A DNA stretch of 64,000 nucleotides from Marisimplicoccus sp038147335 (GTDB lineage Bacteria > Bacteroidota > Bacteroidia > Flavobacteriales > Flavobacteriaceae): contig JAYQTK010000006.1 of assembly GCA_038147335.1 (NCBI GenBank), positions 248,001 to 312,000 on the forward strand. Direction: 5' to 3'. This document shows, one piece after another, positions 1 to 7,869 of the stretch; position 1 is the stretch's first letter, and each line of letters starts with the position of its first letter. A program made the translations under genes and the position numbers. Under the pieces are notes generated by a model. It ran no database searches. It had not been told where the DNA came from and saw nothing but the letters and a program-made list of their open reading frames with translations.

Positions 1-349
1 TACTGTTGGAAAGAATCAGGGCTCAATAACAGTTTATGATTACATAAACGATTCTAGAGATAAAAATCCTAACCATAAATATGCAATGCAACCAATAGTT
101 TTGAAAATAGGAAATGTTGCTGGTTATACAGATTTTCCTGATGGTCTTACTCCTGACATAATTAAAAAGGAGTCAATATCGAATCCTGGAATTCTTGGAG
201 ACCCTGAAGAACCTCTTTTGAAAATTGCATTAGATAATATTCGAGGTATTCAAACTTCGATAAGTCAAACTGAGAATTATAAACAAATTGACAAGCCAAC
301 TGATGAAATTTATCAAAGAATAGAAGTAAATAAGAAGACTATAGAATAG
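1..349 (+). CDS. S41 family (C-terminal processing) peptidase, C-terminal end only
   Basis: The frame is open from base 2 to the stop at 347-349, giving the last 115 residues of a protein that starts before the window. The stretch TVGKNQGSITVYDY, followed by NPNHKYAMQPIVLKI and later GILGDPEEPLLKIAL, resembles the C-terminal end of Bacteroidota S41 serine peptidases (tail-specific protease family), which act on envelope proteins. The catalytic Ser/Lys domain and the PDZ domain are outside the window, so activity cannot be judged. An internal ATG at 86 is not the real start, because coding similarity continues upstream of it. It converges with carB with no gap between the stops. Confidence 0.75.
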   Translation, partial: TVGKNQGSITVYDYINDSRDKNPNHKYAMQPIVLKIGNVAGYTDFPDGLTPDIIKKESISNPGILGDPEEPLLKIALDNIRGIQTSISQTENYKQIDKPTDEIYQRIEVNKKTIE

Positions 350-3202
350 CTATTTGGTTAAGTACATTTTTCTTCTAGAATATAATTCAAAGAATTCATC
401 ATCATTTAAATCATCTATAAATAATATACTCTCACCGGTACTTTTCATTTCAGGACCAAGCTGTTTGTTAACATCAGGAAATTTATTAAAGGAGAATACA
501 GGTTGTTTTATTGCATAGCCTTTAAGTTCTGGCTTAAACTTAAAATCTTTTAACTTATTTTCCCCCAGCATTATTTTTGTTGCATAGTTTACATAAGGCT
601 CTTTATAAGCCTTAGAAATGAATGGAACTGTTCTGGATGCCCTTGGGTTGGCTTCAATAATAAATACCTTATCATCTTTAATCGCAAATTGTATATTAAT
701 TAAACCAACTGTATTTAAAGCTAAGGCAATTTTTTTTGTATGGTCTCTAATTTGTTTTACAGTAAATTCACCAAGATTAAATACTGGAAGAGTTGCATTG
801 GAATCACCAGAGTGAATTCCACATGGCTCAATATGTTCCATGATTCCAATAATATAAACATCTTCACCATCACAGATAGCATCAGCTTCAGCCTCGATTG
901 CTCCATCTAAATAGTGATCTAATAATAACTTATTATTAGGAATTTTTGATAGTAGATCTACAACATGTTCCTCGAGTTCTTCTTTATTAATAACAATTTT
1001 CATTCCTTGACCTCCTAATACATAGGATGGTCTGACTAGTATTGGAAAATTAAGTTTATTTGATAATTCAACTGCTTCTTTTGCACTTGTAGCAACTCCA
1101 AAATCCGGATAAGGTATATTGTTATCTTTTAGCAAATTTGAAAAGCTACCTCTATCTTCAGCTAGATCAAGCGACTTAAACTCTGTACCAATAATCTTAA
1201 TATTGTAACGATCAAGTTTTTCAGCAAGTTTAAGAGCAGTTTGACCACCTAATTGAACAATAACACCTTCAGGTTTTTCATGCCTAATTATATCATAAAT
1301 ATGTTCCCAAAATACTGGTTCAAAATACAGTTTATCAGAGATATCAAAATCGGTTGAGACAGTTTCAGGGTTACAATTTATCATGATTGTTTCATATCCA
1401 CATTCACTAGCAGCAAGAACACCATGCACACAGCAATAATCAAATTCAATACCTTGACCAATTCTATTAGGACCAGAGCCTAAAACAACAATTTTTCTTT
1501 TATCAGACACAGAGCTCTCATTTTCAGAAAACTCAGTATTTTCATTAGACTTTATTTTTTCTTCAAATGTAGAGTAATAGTATGGAGTTTGAGCTGGAAA
1601 TTCAGCTGCACAAGTATCAACTAATTTATAGACTCTTTTGATATCTAATTCGTCTCTTTTTTTATAAACTTCACTTTCAAGACATCCAAGCATAAATGCA
1701 ATTTGTCTATCAGCAAAACCTTTTTGTTTTGCTTCTAAGAGTAAGTCATAATCAATTTTGTCAATATTAGTTTTGGAAATCTCTTTTTCAAGAATGTGTA
1801 GTTCTTCATATTGTTTTAAAAACCACATATCAATCTTTGTCAAATCATATATTCTATCTAATGGGATACCTGCCTGAATAGCATCATAAATGACAAATAC
1901 TCTATCCCAACTTGCATTTGTTAGTTTACTTATTATAGTGTTATAATCTTTATAACCTTTTCCATCTGCACCTAATCCGTTTCTTTTAATTTCAAGAGAT
2001 TGAGTTGCTTTATGAAGAGCTTCTTGAAATGAACGGCCTATTCCCATAACCTCACCAACAGCTTTCATTTGTAAACCAAGAGTTCTGTCAGATCCCTCAA
2101 ATTTGTCAAAATTCCATCTAGGAATTTTAACAATTACGTAGTCTAAGGTAGGTTCAAAAAGAGCAGAAGTAGATTTAGTGATTTGATTATTTAACTCATC
2201 TAAAGTATAACCTAGGGCAAGTTTAGCAGCAACTTTTGCAATTGGATAACCGGATGCTTTAGATGCTAATGCAGATGATCTTGAAACTCTTGGGTTAATT
2301 TCAATTGCAATTATATCTTCTTTCTCATCTGGACTCACAGCAAATTGAACATTACATCCACCAGCAAAATCCCCGATACTCTTCATCATTTTAATAGCCA
2401 TATCTCTCATTCTCTGATATGTTGTGTCGGATAACGTCATAGCAGGTGCTACAGTTATTGAATCACCTGTATGGATTCCCATTGGATCCATATTTTCAAT
2501 TGTACAGATAATTACAATATTGTCATTCTTATCTCTTAGGAGCTCTAACTCATATTCTTTCCAACCTATTAAAGCCTTGTCGATTAATACTTCGTGTATA
2601 GGAGAAGATTCAAGGCCTCTAGTAAGTAAATCATTAAATTTTTCTTCCTCAAATACTATAGATGCACCAGTACCTCCAAGTGTAAATGAAGGTCTAATTA
2701 CCAGGGGAAAACCAAATTTTTGTGCAATTTCTTTACCTTTTAAAAAAGATGAAGCACTTTCAGCTGGAGCTACTGGAATATTGATTTCATTTAATAAGGT
2801 CCTAAACTTTTCTCTATCCTCTGTAATCTCAATTGCATCAATGTCAACACCAATAATATCAACATTAAATCTAGACCAAATCTCTTTTTCTTGAGCTTCA
2901 ATACACAGATTTAAAGCAGTCTGACCTCCCATTGTTGGGAGAACTGCGTCAATATCATTATGGATTTCTAATATTTCAATTATGGATTTTGTTGTAAGAG
3001 GCTTTAAATATATATGATCTGCCATGGAAGGATCAGTCATAATTGTAGCAGGATTAGAATTAATAAGAATAGTCTTAATTCCATCTTCCTTTAATGATCT
3101 CAAAGCCTGAGAGCCGGAATAATCAAATTCACAAGCTTGACCAATAATTATAGGTCCTGAGCCGATTATAAGAATTGATTTAATTTTTTTATCCTTGGGC
3201 AT
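350..3202 (-). CDS. carB: Carbamoyl-phosphate synthase large subunit, form lacking the allosteric domain
   Basis: This subunit makes carbamoyl phosphate from bicarbonate, ATP and glutamine-derived ammonia for pyrimidine and arginine synthesis, in complex with CarA (encoded at about 28.4-29.5 kb here). Two homologous ATP-grasp halves are visible: the first begins GSGPIIIGQACEFDYSG near residue 14, and the second begins GSGPNRIGQGIEFDYC near residue 570. The protein is 950 residues and ends LYSRRKMYLTK, directly after the second ATP-grasp half. The roughly 120-residue MGS-like allosteric domain of the enterobacterial enzyme (about 1073 residues) is absent. From memory this short form is usual in Flavobacteriia, so it is not read as a truncation. 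The ATG start lies 18 bases after the T-run of the rpmH terminator. Confidence 0.96.
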   Translation of the reverse strand: MPKDKKIKSILIIGSGPIIIGQACEFDYSGSQALRSLKEDGIKTILINSNPATIMTDPSMADHIYLKPLTTKSIIEILEIHNDIDAVLPTMGGQTALNLCIEAQEKEIWSRFNVDIIGVDIDAIEITEDREKFRTLLNEINIPVAPAESASSFLKGKEIAQKFGFPLVIRPSFTLGGTGASIVFEEEKFNDLLTRGLESSPIHEVLIDKALIGWKEYELELLRDKNDNIVIICTIENMDPMGIHTGDSITVAPAMTLSDTTYQRMRDMAIKMMKSIGDFAGGCNVQFAVSPDEKEDIIAIEINPRVSRSSALASKASGYPIAKVAAKLALGYTLDELNNQITKSTSALFEPTLDYVIVKIPRWNFDKFEGSDRTLGLQMKAVGEVMGIGRSFQEALHKATQSLEIKRNGLGADGKGYKDYNTIISKLTNASWDRVFVIYDAIQAGIPLDRIYDLTKIDMWFLKQYEELHILEKEISKTNIDKIDYDLLLEAKQKGFADRQIAFMLGCLESEVYKKRDELDIKRVYKLVDTCAAEFPAQTPYYYSTFEEKIKSNENTEFSENESSVSDKRKIVVLGSGPNRIGQGIEFDYCCVHGVLAASECGYETIMINCNPETVSTDFDISDKLYFEPVFWEHIYDIIRHEKPEGVIVQLGGQTALKLAEKLDRYNIKIIGTEFKSLDLAEDRGSFSNLLKDNNIPYPDFGVATSAKEAVELSNKLNFPILVRPSYVLGGQGMKIVINKEELEEHVVDLLSKIPNNKLLLDHYLDGAIEAEADAICDGEDVYIIGIMEHIEPCGIHSGDSNATLPVFNLGEFTVKQIRDHTKKIALALNTVGLINIQFAIKDDKVFIIEANPRASRTVPFISKAYKEPYVNYATKIMLGENKLKDFKFKPELKGYAIKQPVFSFNKFPDVNKQLGPEMKSTGESILFIDDLNDDEFFELYSRRKMYLTK

Positions 3203-3220
3203 AAAATCACACTAAAATAT

Positions 3221-3246
3221 AAAAAAAAAGGTGCCATAAAAGCACC
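3221..3246 (-). terminator. Rho-independent terminator after rpmH
   Basis: On the minus strand a GGTGC / GCACC stem (plus-strand 3230-3234 and 3242-3246) with a 7-base loop is followed by nine T (A-run at 3221-3229). It lies between the rpmH stop and the carB start, so the two genes are probably separate transcription units. Confidence 0.7.
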
Positions 3247-3268
3247 ATCTAAAAAAAGTTATTAAAAA

Positions 3269-3427
3269 TTATTTCTTATGACGAGATTCGTCTGATACAG
3301 ATAATTTTTTTCTGCCTTTAGCTCTTCTACTAGCAAGAACTCTACGTCCATTTGCTGTAGACATTCTGTCCATGAAACCATGCTTATTTCTTCTTTTTCT
3401 CTTAGATGGCTGATAAGTCCTTTTCAC
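3269..3427 (-). CDS. rpmH: 50S ribosomal protein L34
   Basis: A 52-residue basic protein reads MKRTYQPSKRKRRNKHGF, then MSTANGRRVLASRRAKGRKK, which is the full L34 signature. The start is GTG at 3425-3427 and the stop is TAA at 3269-3271. L34 is a late-assembling protein of the 50S subunit. The usual neighbour rnpA is not next to it; carB follows after a terminator. A TATATTTG promoter element lies 22 bases upstream of the start. Confidence 0.95.
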   Translation of the reverse strand: MKRTYQPSKRKRRNKHGFMDRMSTANGRRVLASRRAKGRKKLSVSDESRHKK

Positions 3428-3448
3428 AATTGTCTATTTAATCGGACG

Positions 3449-3456
3449 CAAATATA
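3449..3456 (-). promoter_or_regulatory. Putative promoter -7 element (TATATTTG) for rpmH
   Basis: The minus strand reads TATATTTG here, matching the Bacteroidota -7 consensus TAnnTTTG. It lies just upstream of the GTG start of rpmH. No TTG -33 element is found at the usual distance. Confidence 0.5.
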
Positions 3457-3496
3457 ATATCTTTTTATTCAACTTCATATAAATATTTTTAAATTG

Positions 3497-3504
3497 TAAA
3501 TTTG
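3497..3504 (+). promoter_or_regulatory. Putative promoter -7 element (TAAATTTG)
   Basis: TAAATTTGCAC lies immediately upstream of the ATG at 3513 and matches the Bacteroidota TAnnTTTG element. It is so close to the start codon that the transcript would be nearly leaderless. Confidence 0.45.
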
Positions 3505-3512
3505 CACTAAAT

Positions 3513-4028
3513 ATGATACCAAAAATTATTAAGCTTATAGCATCTATTTCTCTTTTTGGATACGGAGTATACCAAATAACAGAAACATTTATAGGAAATG
3601 GAATTTTCCTAATTATTCTTTCAATTCTTCTAGTAGTTTTATATTTCAAAAATGAAGTTTTAATATTCGCTTTTTTAAGTTTAAGAAAACAAGATTTTGA
3701 TAGAACTGAAAGAATACTAAAGCTAATTAAGAATCCAAAGTCTGCTTTAGTAACTAAACAGCAGGGTTTCTATCATTATCTAAATGGCCTAATCCAATCT
3801 CAGAAAAATCTAACAATTGCTGAAAAACATTTCCGTGAAGCACTAAAACTAGGTTTAAGTATGAGTCATGATATTGCTATGGCTAAACTAAGTCTAGCTG
3901 GAATAATGATGCAAAAAAGGAGAAAAAGAGAGGCCCAATCATTACTAACTGAAGCAAAATCTTTCGATAAACACAATATGCTTACTGCTCAAATAAAGTT
4001 AATGCAAGAGCAGATGAAAAGAATTTAG
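3513..4028 (+). CDS. Conserved membrane-anchored TPR-like protein (DUF2892-like N-terminus)
   Basis: The protein has 171 residues. Two closely spaced hydrophobic segments (about residues 5-22 and 28-48) form an N-terminal hairpin resembling DUF2892. Helical, TPR-like soluble sequence follows (about 60-171), including YYLNG-like and LAKLSLAGI helices and the conserved stretch MQKRRKREAQSLLTEAK. I recall similar proteins across Flavobacteriia, but no function is established. The pattern suggests an inner-membrane protein with a cytoplasmic TPR scaffold. It is divergent from rpmH. Confidence 0.7.
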   Translation: MIPKIIKLIASISLFGYGVYQITETFIGNGIFLIILSILLVVLYFKNEVLIFAFLSLRKQDFDRTERILKLIKNPKSALVTKQQGFYHYLNGLIQSQKNLTIAEKHFREALKLGLSMSHDIAMAKLSLAGIMMQKRRKREAQSLLTEAKSFDKHNMLTAQIKLMQEQMKRI

Positions 4029-4063
4029 TAATAGGTTTTTTTTATCAGAAATAGATTTTTTTT

Positions 4064-4071
4064 TATCTTTG
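4064..4071 (+). promoter_or_regulatory. Putative promoter -7 element (TATCTTTG)
   Basis: TATCTTTG, a match to TAnnTTTG, lies 20 bases before the ATG of the small GNAT gene in a T-rich 62-base gap. No clear -33 element is seen. Confidence 0.45.
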
Positions 4072-4090
4072 CTGTCCGACTTTTTTATTT

Positions 4091-4384
4091 ATGAGTGATA
4101 TTACTATTGAAAATAATGAGTTTTTAAGGCAGTTTGAAGTCAAAGTTTCAGACTCATTAGCAAGAATAGAATACGCTGAACAAGAAAGAAAAATTTTCTT
4201 AACTAAAATTCACATACCTGATACAATTAAGGATAAATCTTTTGAAGAAGAATTCATAATTAAGGTTTTAGAATTTATTGAGAGTAAAAACTTGAGGGTT
4301 GTACCAACCTCCCCTAGAATTGCAGGTTTTGTTAGAAAAAACAAATCCTTTAAGCATTTATTACCTGTCGGAATAAAGCTTTAA
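4091..4384 (+). CDS. Small YjdJ-type GNAT-fold N-acetyltransferase
   Basis: The protein has 97 residues. It matches the short single-domain GNAT subfamily (YjdJ type, 90-100 residues): the N-terminal part FEVKVSDSLARIEYAE, the middle stretch KIHIPDTIKDKSFEEEFIIKVLEFIESKNLRVVPTSP split over the acetyl-CoA-binding fold, and the end PRIAGFVRKNKSFKHLLP. The family binds acetyl-CoA; substrates are unknown. It converges with mtaB with no bases between the two stops. Confidence 0.8.
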   Translation: MSDITIENNEFLRQFEVKVSDSLARIEYAEQERKIFLTKIHIPDTIKDKSFEEEFIIKVLEFIESKNLRVVPTSPRIAGFVRKNKSFKHLLPVGIKL

Positions 4385-5714
4385 TTAAATTGCAAATCCT
4401 TCTGGATCAATTTCATTAAATTTCATTTGTTTAATGGTTCCTGCCAATTTTGGATCCCAAATTGTTCTAAAACGAATATAGTTTTCAGAGAAACCTTCTA
4501 TATATCCATTCTTATTTTCTGACTCAAATAAAACATTATTTGTAGTACCAATATTACTTTTATAAAAATCAGATTTTTTTCTACTTGATAGAAGCCTCAA
4601 AAGCCTTACTCCTTTTAGATCTAGTGTTTGGATTAACAATTCCAGGTAAAGTTATTGCGTGAGTATTGTCTCTTTCAGAATACGTAAACACATGGAGGTA
4701 TGACACATCTAGTGCCTCTATAAAATTCATGCTTTCTAAGAATTTATCATCGTCTTCTCCAGGAAAACCAACTATTACATCTACTCCAATTGAAGCCTCT
4801 GGCATTAATTCCTTAATCATTTCAATTCTACTTTTATATAAACTTGAATCATATCTTCTTCTCATTAGCTTTAACACAGAGTCACTTCCACTTTGAAGTG
4901 GAATATGAAAATGGGGAACAAATTTTTCACTTTTACTTATGAATTCAATTATTTCATTAGTCAATAAATTAGGTTCAATTGATGATATTCTAAACCTAAT
5001 ATTTGTTTCTAGATTTTCAATTTCTTTAATTAAATCGTAAAAATTATATTTATTATTTGACTCATGATTTTTACCAAAGTCACCAAGGTTAATACCAGTT
5101 AGTACAATCTCTTTAATTTCCTGAGAATCAATTTTTCTTATATTTTTTAAGACATTATCTATGCTACCACTTCTAGATTTACCTCGTGCAAGTGGTATTG
5201 TACAAAAGCTACATTTATAGTCACAGCCATCCTGCACTTTTAGGAATGCTCTAGTTCTATGATTTAATGAATAGCTTTCTTTAAATAAGTTAACCTCATT
5301 TATATTACATGAATGAACTTTATTAGAGAGATCATTATCAATATTTTTTAAATAATCCAATAAGTTAAACTTATCTGATGCACCAAGGACTAAATCTACT
5401 CCATCAACATCAAGCAGCTCCTTAGGTTTTAATTGTGCGTAACATCCTATAGCAGCAATAAATGCATCTGGATTGATTTTTTGTGCCTGCTTTACATAAT
5501 ACTTGAATTTTTTATCTGCATTTTCCGTCACAGAGCATGTATTAATAACATATGCATCTGCATGATCATTAAAATCAACAATTTCGTAATCGTTTTCTTT
5601 TAAAGATTTTGATATATATGAAGATTCAGAAAAGTTTAATTTACAACCTAGTGTATAAATAGCAACAGAGGAAATCTTTCTTTTAGACTTAGAAGATGCA
5701 GTTATTGAAGACAA
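4385..5714 (-). CDS. mtaB: tRNA (N6-threonylcarbamoyladenosine(37)-C2)-methylthiotransferase MtaB, frame broken by a one-base insertion
   Basis: This radical-SAM enzyme adds a methylthio group to t6A37 of ANN-decoding tRNAs. The N-terminal UPF0004 domain has its cluster cysteines at C24 (TLGCKLN), C60 (NTCSVTEN) and C91 (GCYAQ). The radical-SAM motif DGCDYKCSFC supplies C164, C168 and C171. As written, the frame ends after residue 377 (KAFEASIK, stop near 4581). The rest of the protein, LLRLLSSRKKSDFYKS to the end DPEGFAI, continues in another frame to 4385. Removing one T from the T4 run (AAAA at 4599-4602 on the plus strand) restores SKALRLLSSRKK and a 442-residue protein of normal length. 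The start is TTG at 5714, 11 bases after the rpmE stop; no ATG lies upstream of the conserved YTLGCKLNFSE. Confidence 0.88.
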
Positions 5715-5725
5715 AACTTGGATTT

Positions 5726-6300
5726 TTAAGAATCAGATTCTTCTTCTGAGGATTCGGAAGTAGCCTCTTCAGCAGGTGCCTCAGCAGTAGCCTCTTCAGC
5801 AGGTGCCTCAGCAGTAGCCTCTTCAGCAGGTGCCTCAGCAGTAGCCTCTTCAACAGGTGCCTCAGCAGTAGCCTCTTCAGCAGGTGCCTCAGCAGTAGCC
5901 TCTTCAACAGGTGCCTCAGCAGTAGCCTCTTCAACAGGTGCCTCAGCAGTAGCCTCTTCAACAGGTGCCTCAGCAGTAGCCTCTTCAACAGGTGCCTCAG
6001 CAGTAGCCCTTCAGTAGCCTCTTCAGAAGCAGTTGAATCGCCAGAGACTGGCTGGTTGAAGTTTGCATATTTACTTCTAAACTTATCAACTCTACCAGCA
6101 GTATCTACAAGTTTTGACTTACCTGTATAATAAGGATGAGATGTTCTTGAAATCTCTAATTTAAAAAGTGGATATTCTACACCATCAATCTTAGTAGTTT
6201 CTTTTGTCTCTACTGTTGATTTAGTAATAAATACATCATTATTAGACATATCTTTAAATGCGACTAATCTATAGTTTTCAGGATGTGTATTACTTTTCAT
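5726..6300 (-). CDS. rpmE: 50S ribosomal protein L31 type B with a long acidic repeat tail (one-base deletion near 6008)
   Basis: Residues 1-81 are a complete type-B (zinc-free) L31: MKSNTHPENYRLVAFKDMS, then ISRTSHPYYTGKSKLVDTAGRVDKF in pieces, ending KYANF. A tail follows. As sequenced the tail reads LLLRHLLKR repeatedly and runs on into mtaB to 5689. Restoring one missing base near 6008 (GAAGGGCT to GAAGAGGCT on the minus strand) converts it to nine copies of AEAPVEEAT or AEAPAEEAT. The tail then ends TSESSEEESDS at a TAA at 5726-5728, giving about 191 residues. The acidic frame is chosen because it gives a clean acidic end, a stop before mtaB, and a tail like that of the DUF4295 protein at 59.5 kb. 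L31 normally bridges the subunits; the tail's role is unknown. Confidence 0.85.
5761..6003 (-). repeat. Nine tandem 27-bp repeats inside rpmE
   Basis: Nine contiguous 27-base units, nearly identical at DNA level, occupy this stretch. The only variation I see is one position (cag or caa in the plus-strand unit) that swaps Ala for Val in AEAP(A/V)EEAT. In translation order the pattern is V V V V A V A A A. Unit length is a multiple of three, so copy-number change would lengthen or shorten the tail without shifting frame. A degenerate partial unit with the one-base deletion abuts it at 6004-6014. Confidence 0.95.
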
Positions 6301-6316
6301 AGCTTAAAAGTGAGTG

Positions 6317-6324
6317 CAAATTTA
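6317..6324 (-). promoter_or_regulatory. Putative rpmE promoter (TAAATTTG), sharing a 21-base block with the str operon promoter
   Basis: The minus strand reads seven A, then TTTTAAATTTGCAC (6314-6334), and contains TAAATTTG. The same 21 bases occur upstream of rpsL at 46116-46136. It sits 16 bases upstream of the rpmE ATG. Confidence 0.55.
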
Positions 6325-6359
6325 AAATTTTTTTCATATATCCTATCATTATAATTGCT

Positions 6360-6367
6360 TAATTTTG
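6360..6367 (+). promoter_or_regulatory. Putative promoter -7 element (TAATTTTG)
   Basis: TAATTTTG matches TAnnTTTG and lies 24 bases before the ATG at 6392. If it is used, transcription begins after the alternative TTG at 6365, which supports the 6392 start of the DUF4199 gene. Confidence 0.4.
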
Positions 6368-6391
6368 CTTTTCACATTTAACACAAACAAA

Positions 6392-6916
6392 ATGATACAA
6401 ACTAATGGAACAATAAAATCAGTAATAATTAATTATGGACTTCTTCTAGGGGGAGTTACAGTTGCATTTGCACTGATGTTATTCTTAATGGACATGCACA
6501 TCGAACAAGGTTCTCTTCAGAATATTGTAGGCTTTATTCTAACTGTTGGAGCTATTGTATTTGGACAATTAGCTTTCAAAAAAGCAAATGAAGGCTTCAT
6601 AAGCTTAGGAGAAGGATTTAAAATAGGACTTGGTATTTGTATGGTGGGGTCAATTGTTGGTCTCATATATGGAATTTTTCAGATGACAGTCCTTGATCCA
6701 GATACTATGACTAAAGTAATGGAGTATTCAATTGATCAGGCAATTCAACAGAATCCTGAGCTTACAGATGAAATGATAGAGGCAATTGAAGGTAGTATAG
6801 AATTTTTCACTTCTCCTTCAATGATTGCTGTATTTGGTCTTGGATCAGCTTTATTTTTTGGTAGTATAATTTCATTAATAACAGGATTAGCACTTAAGAA
6901 AAATAAACCTGCTTAA
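6392..6916 (+). CDS. DUF4199 family integral membrane protein
   Basis: The protein has 174 residues from the ATG at 6392; the longer reading from TTG at 6365 is rejected because the family starts close to the conserved SVIINYGLLLG. There are four hydrophobic segments: about residues 12-34, 43-62, 76-98 and 146-170. A polar stretch with QQNPELTDEMIEAIE sits between the third and fourth. The family is common in Bacteroidota and has no assigned function. It is followed 8 bases later by the glycosyltransferase, an order I recall in other flavobacteria. Confidence 0.85.
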   Translation: MIQTNGTIKSVIINYGLLLGGVTVAFALMLFLMDMHIEQGSLQNIVGFILTVGAIVFGQLAFKKANEGFISLGEGFKIGLGICMVGSIVGLIYGIFQMTVLDPDTMTKVMEYSIDQAIQQNPELTDEMIEAIEGSIEFFTSPSMIAVFGLGSALFFGSIISLITGLALKKNKPA

Positions 6917-6924
6917 TTAAATTT

Positions 6925-7869
6925 ATGGATGTTTCAATCATCATACCTCTTTTTAATGAATCTGAGTCACTAAAGGAACTTGATGATTGGATATCATTAT
7001 CTTTTAAATATAAAGATTTAGATTATGAGGTTGTTTACATTGATGATGGAAGCAATGACTCATCATGGGATATAATTAAGAGTATAAGTCAAAATAATTC
7101 AAATCGAAAAGGAATTTCTTTCATCAAAAACTATGGAAAATCTCAAGCTTTGAGAGTTGGTTTTTCAGAAGCAAAAGGAAAGTATATTGCTACCTTGGAT
7201 GCAGATCTTCAAGACTCGCCTGAAGAAATTCCATTAATGATAAAGAAACTTGTAGAAAATGATCTTGATTTGATCTCTGGTTGGAAAAAGAAAAGACATG
7301 ATTCATTTATTACTAAAAGAATTCCTTCTTATTTTTTTAATCTAGTTGCAAGAGTCTTTTCAGGAATTAATCTGAATGACTTTAACTGTGGTATAAAAGT
7401 ATACAGGAAGGAAGTTGCTAAGTCAATAAGTTTATATGCAGATATGCATAGATTTATTCCAATACTTGCAAAGAATCAAGGATTTAATAGAATAGGTGAA
7501 CATGTTGTAAAACATCAAGCAAGAAAATATGGTAAAACCAAATTTGGTAATGAGAGATTTATAAGAGGGTTTCTAGATATAATTACTTTATGGTTTACTG
7601 AAAAATTTGGTAGGAGACCAATGCATTTTTTTGGAACTGTAGGCACCATAATGTTTATAGTTGGTATTTTATTTACAATTTATCTTGGATATAATAAACT
7701 TTTCATAGATACTTCCTCAAGATTAATAACATCAAAACCTGAGTTCTATATTGCTTTAATTACAATAGTATTAGGTGCCCAATTTTTTATAGCGGGATTT
7801 TTAGCTGAGTTAATAATTAAATTTAATATTAGTAAAAATAAATACTCAATTAAAGAGAAAACTTTTTAA
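6925..7869 (+). CDS. Family 2 glycosyltransferase (DPM1/GtrB-like), membrane anchored
   Basis: The protein has 314 residues. An N-terminal GT-A domain (1-220) has the opening VSIIIPLFNESESL, the nucleotide-binding VVYIDDGSNDSSW and the metal-binding stretch LDADLQDSPEEIP near residue 90. Two C-terminal membrane helices (about 233-257 and 274-298) resemble polyprenyl-phosphate sugar transferases. The likely reaction is transfer of a sugar from a nucleotide sugar to a lipid carrier on the cytoplasmic face; the sugar cannot be told from sequence. Its stop touches the start of the ABC exporter, suggesting joint transcription. Confidence 0.88.
   Translation: MDVSIIIPLFNESESLKELDDWISLSFKYKDLDYEVVYIDDGSNDSSWDIIKSISQNNSNRKGISFIKNYGKSQALRVGFSEAKGKYIATLDADLQDSPEEIPLMIKKLVENDLDLISGWKKKRHDSFITKRIPSYFFNLVARVFSGINLNDFNCGIKVYRKEVAKSISLYADMHRFIPILAKNQGFNRIGEHVVKHQARKYGKTKFGNERFIRGFLDIITLWFTEKFGRRPMHFFGTVGTIMFIVGILFTIYLGYNKLFIDTSSRLITSKPEFYIALITIVLGAQFFIAGFLAELIIKFNISKNKYSIKEKTF

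Noticed and set aside
2424..2894. Plus-strand open frame of 156 residues within carB
   Set aside because: Antisense to a highly conserved gene and with no recognisable family; a shadow frame of the strong carB coding pattern.
4385..4639. A separate 84-residue gene after mtaB
   Set aside because: It is the C-terminal part of MtaB in a shifted frame; joining the halves restores a full-length enzyme.
5689..6003. A basic, hydrophobic (LLLRHLLKR)n protein tail as a genuine product
   Set aside because: It exists only because of the one-base deletion near 6008. The alternative frame gives a clean acidic tail with a stop before mtaB and resembles the tail of the DUF4295 protein.
5761..6003. CRISPR-like array
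   Set aside because: The 27-base repeats are directly adjacent with no spacers and encode a protein tail.
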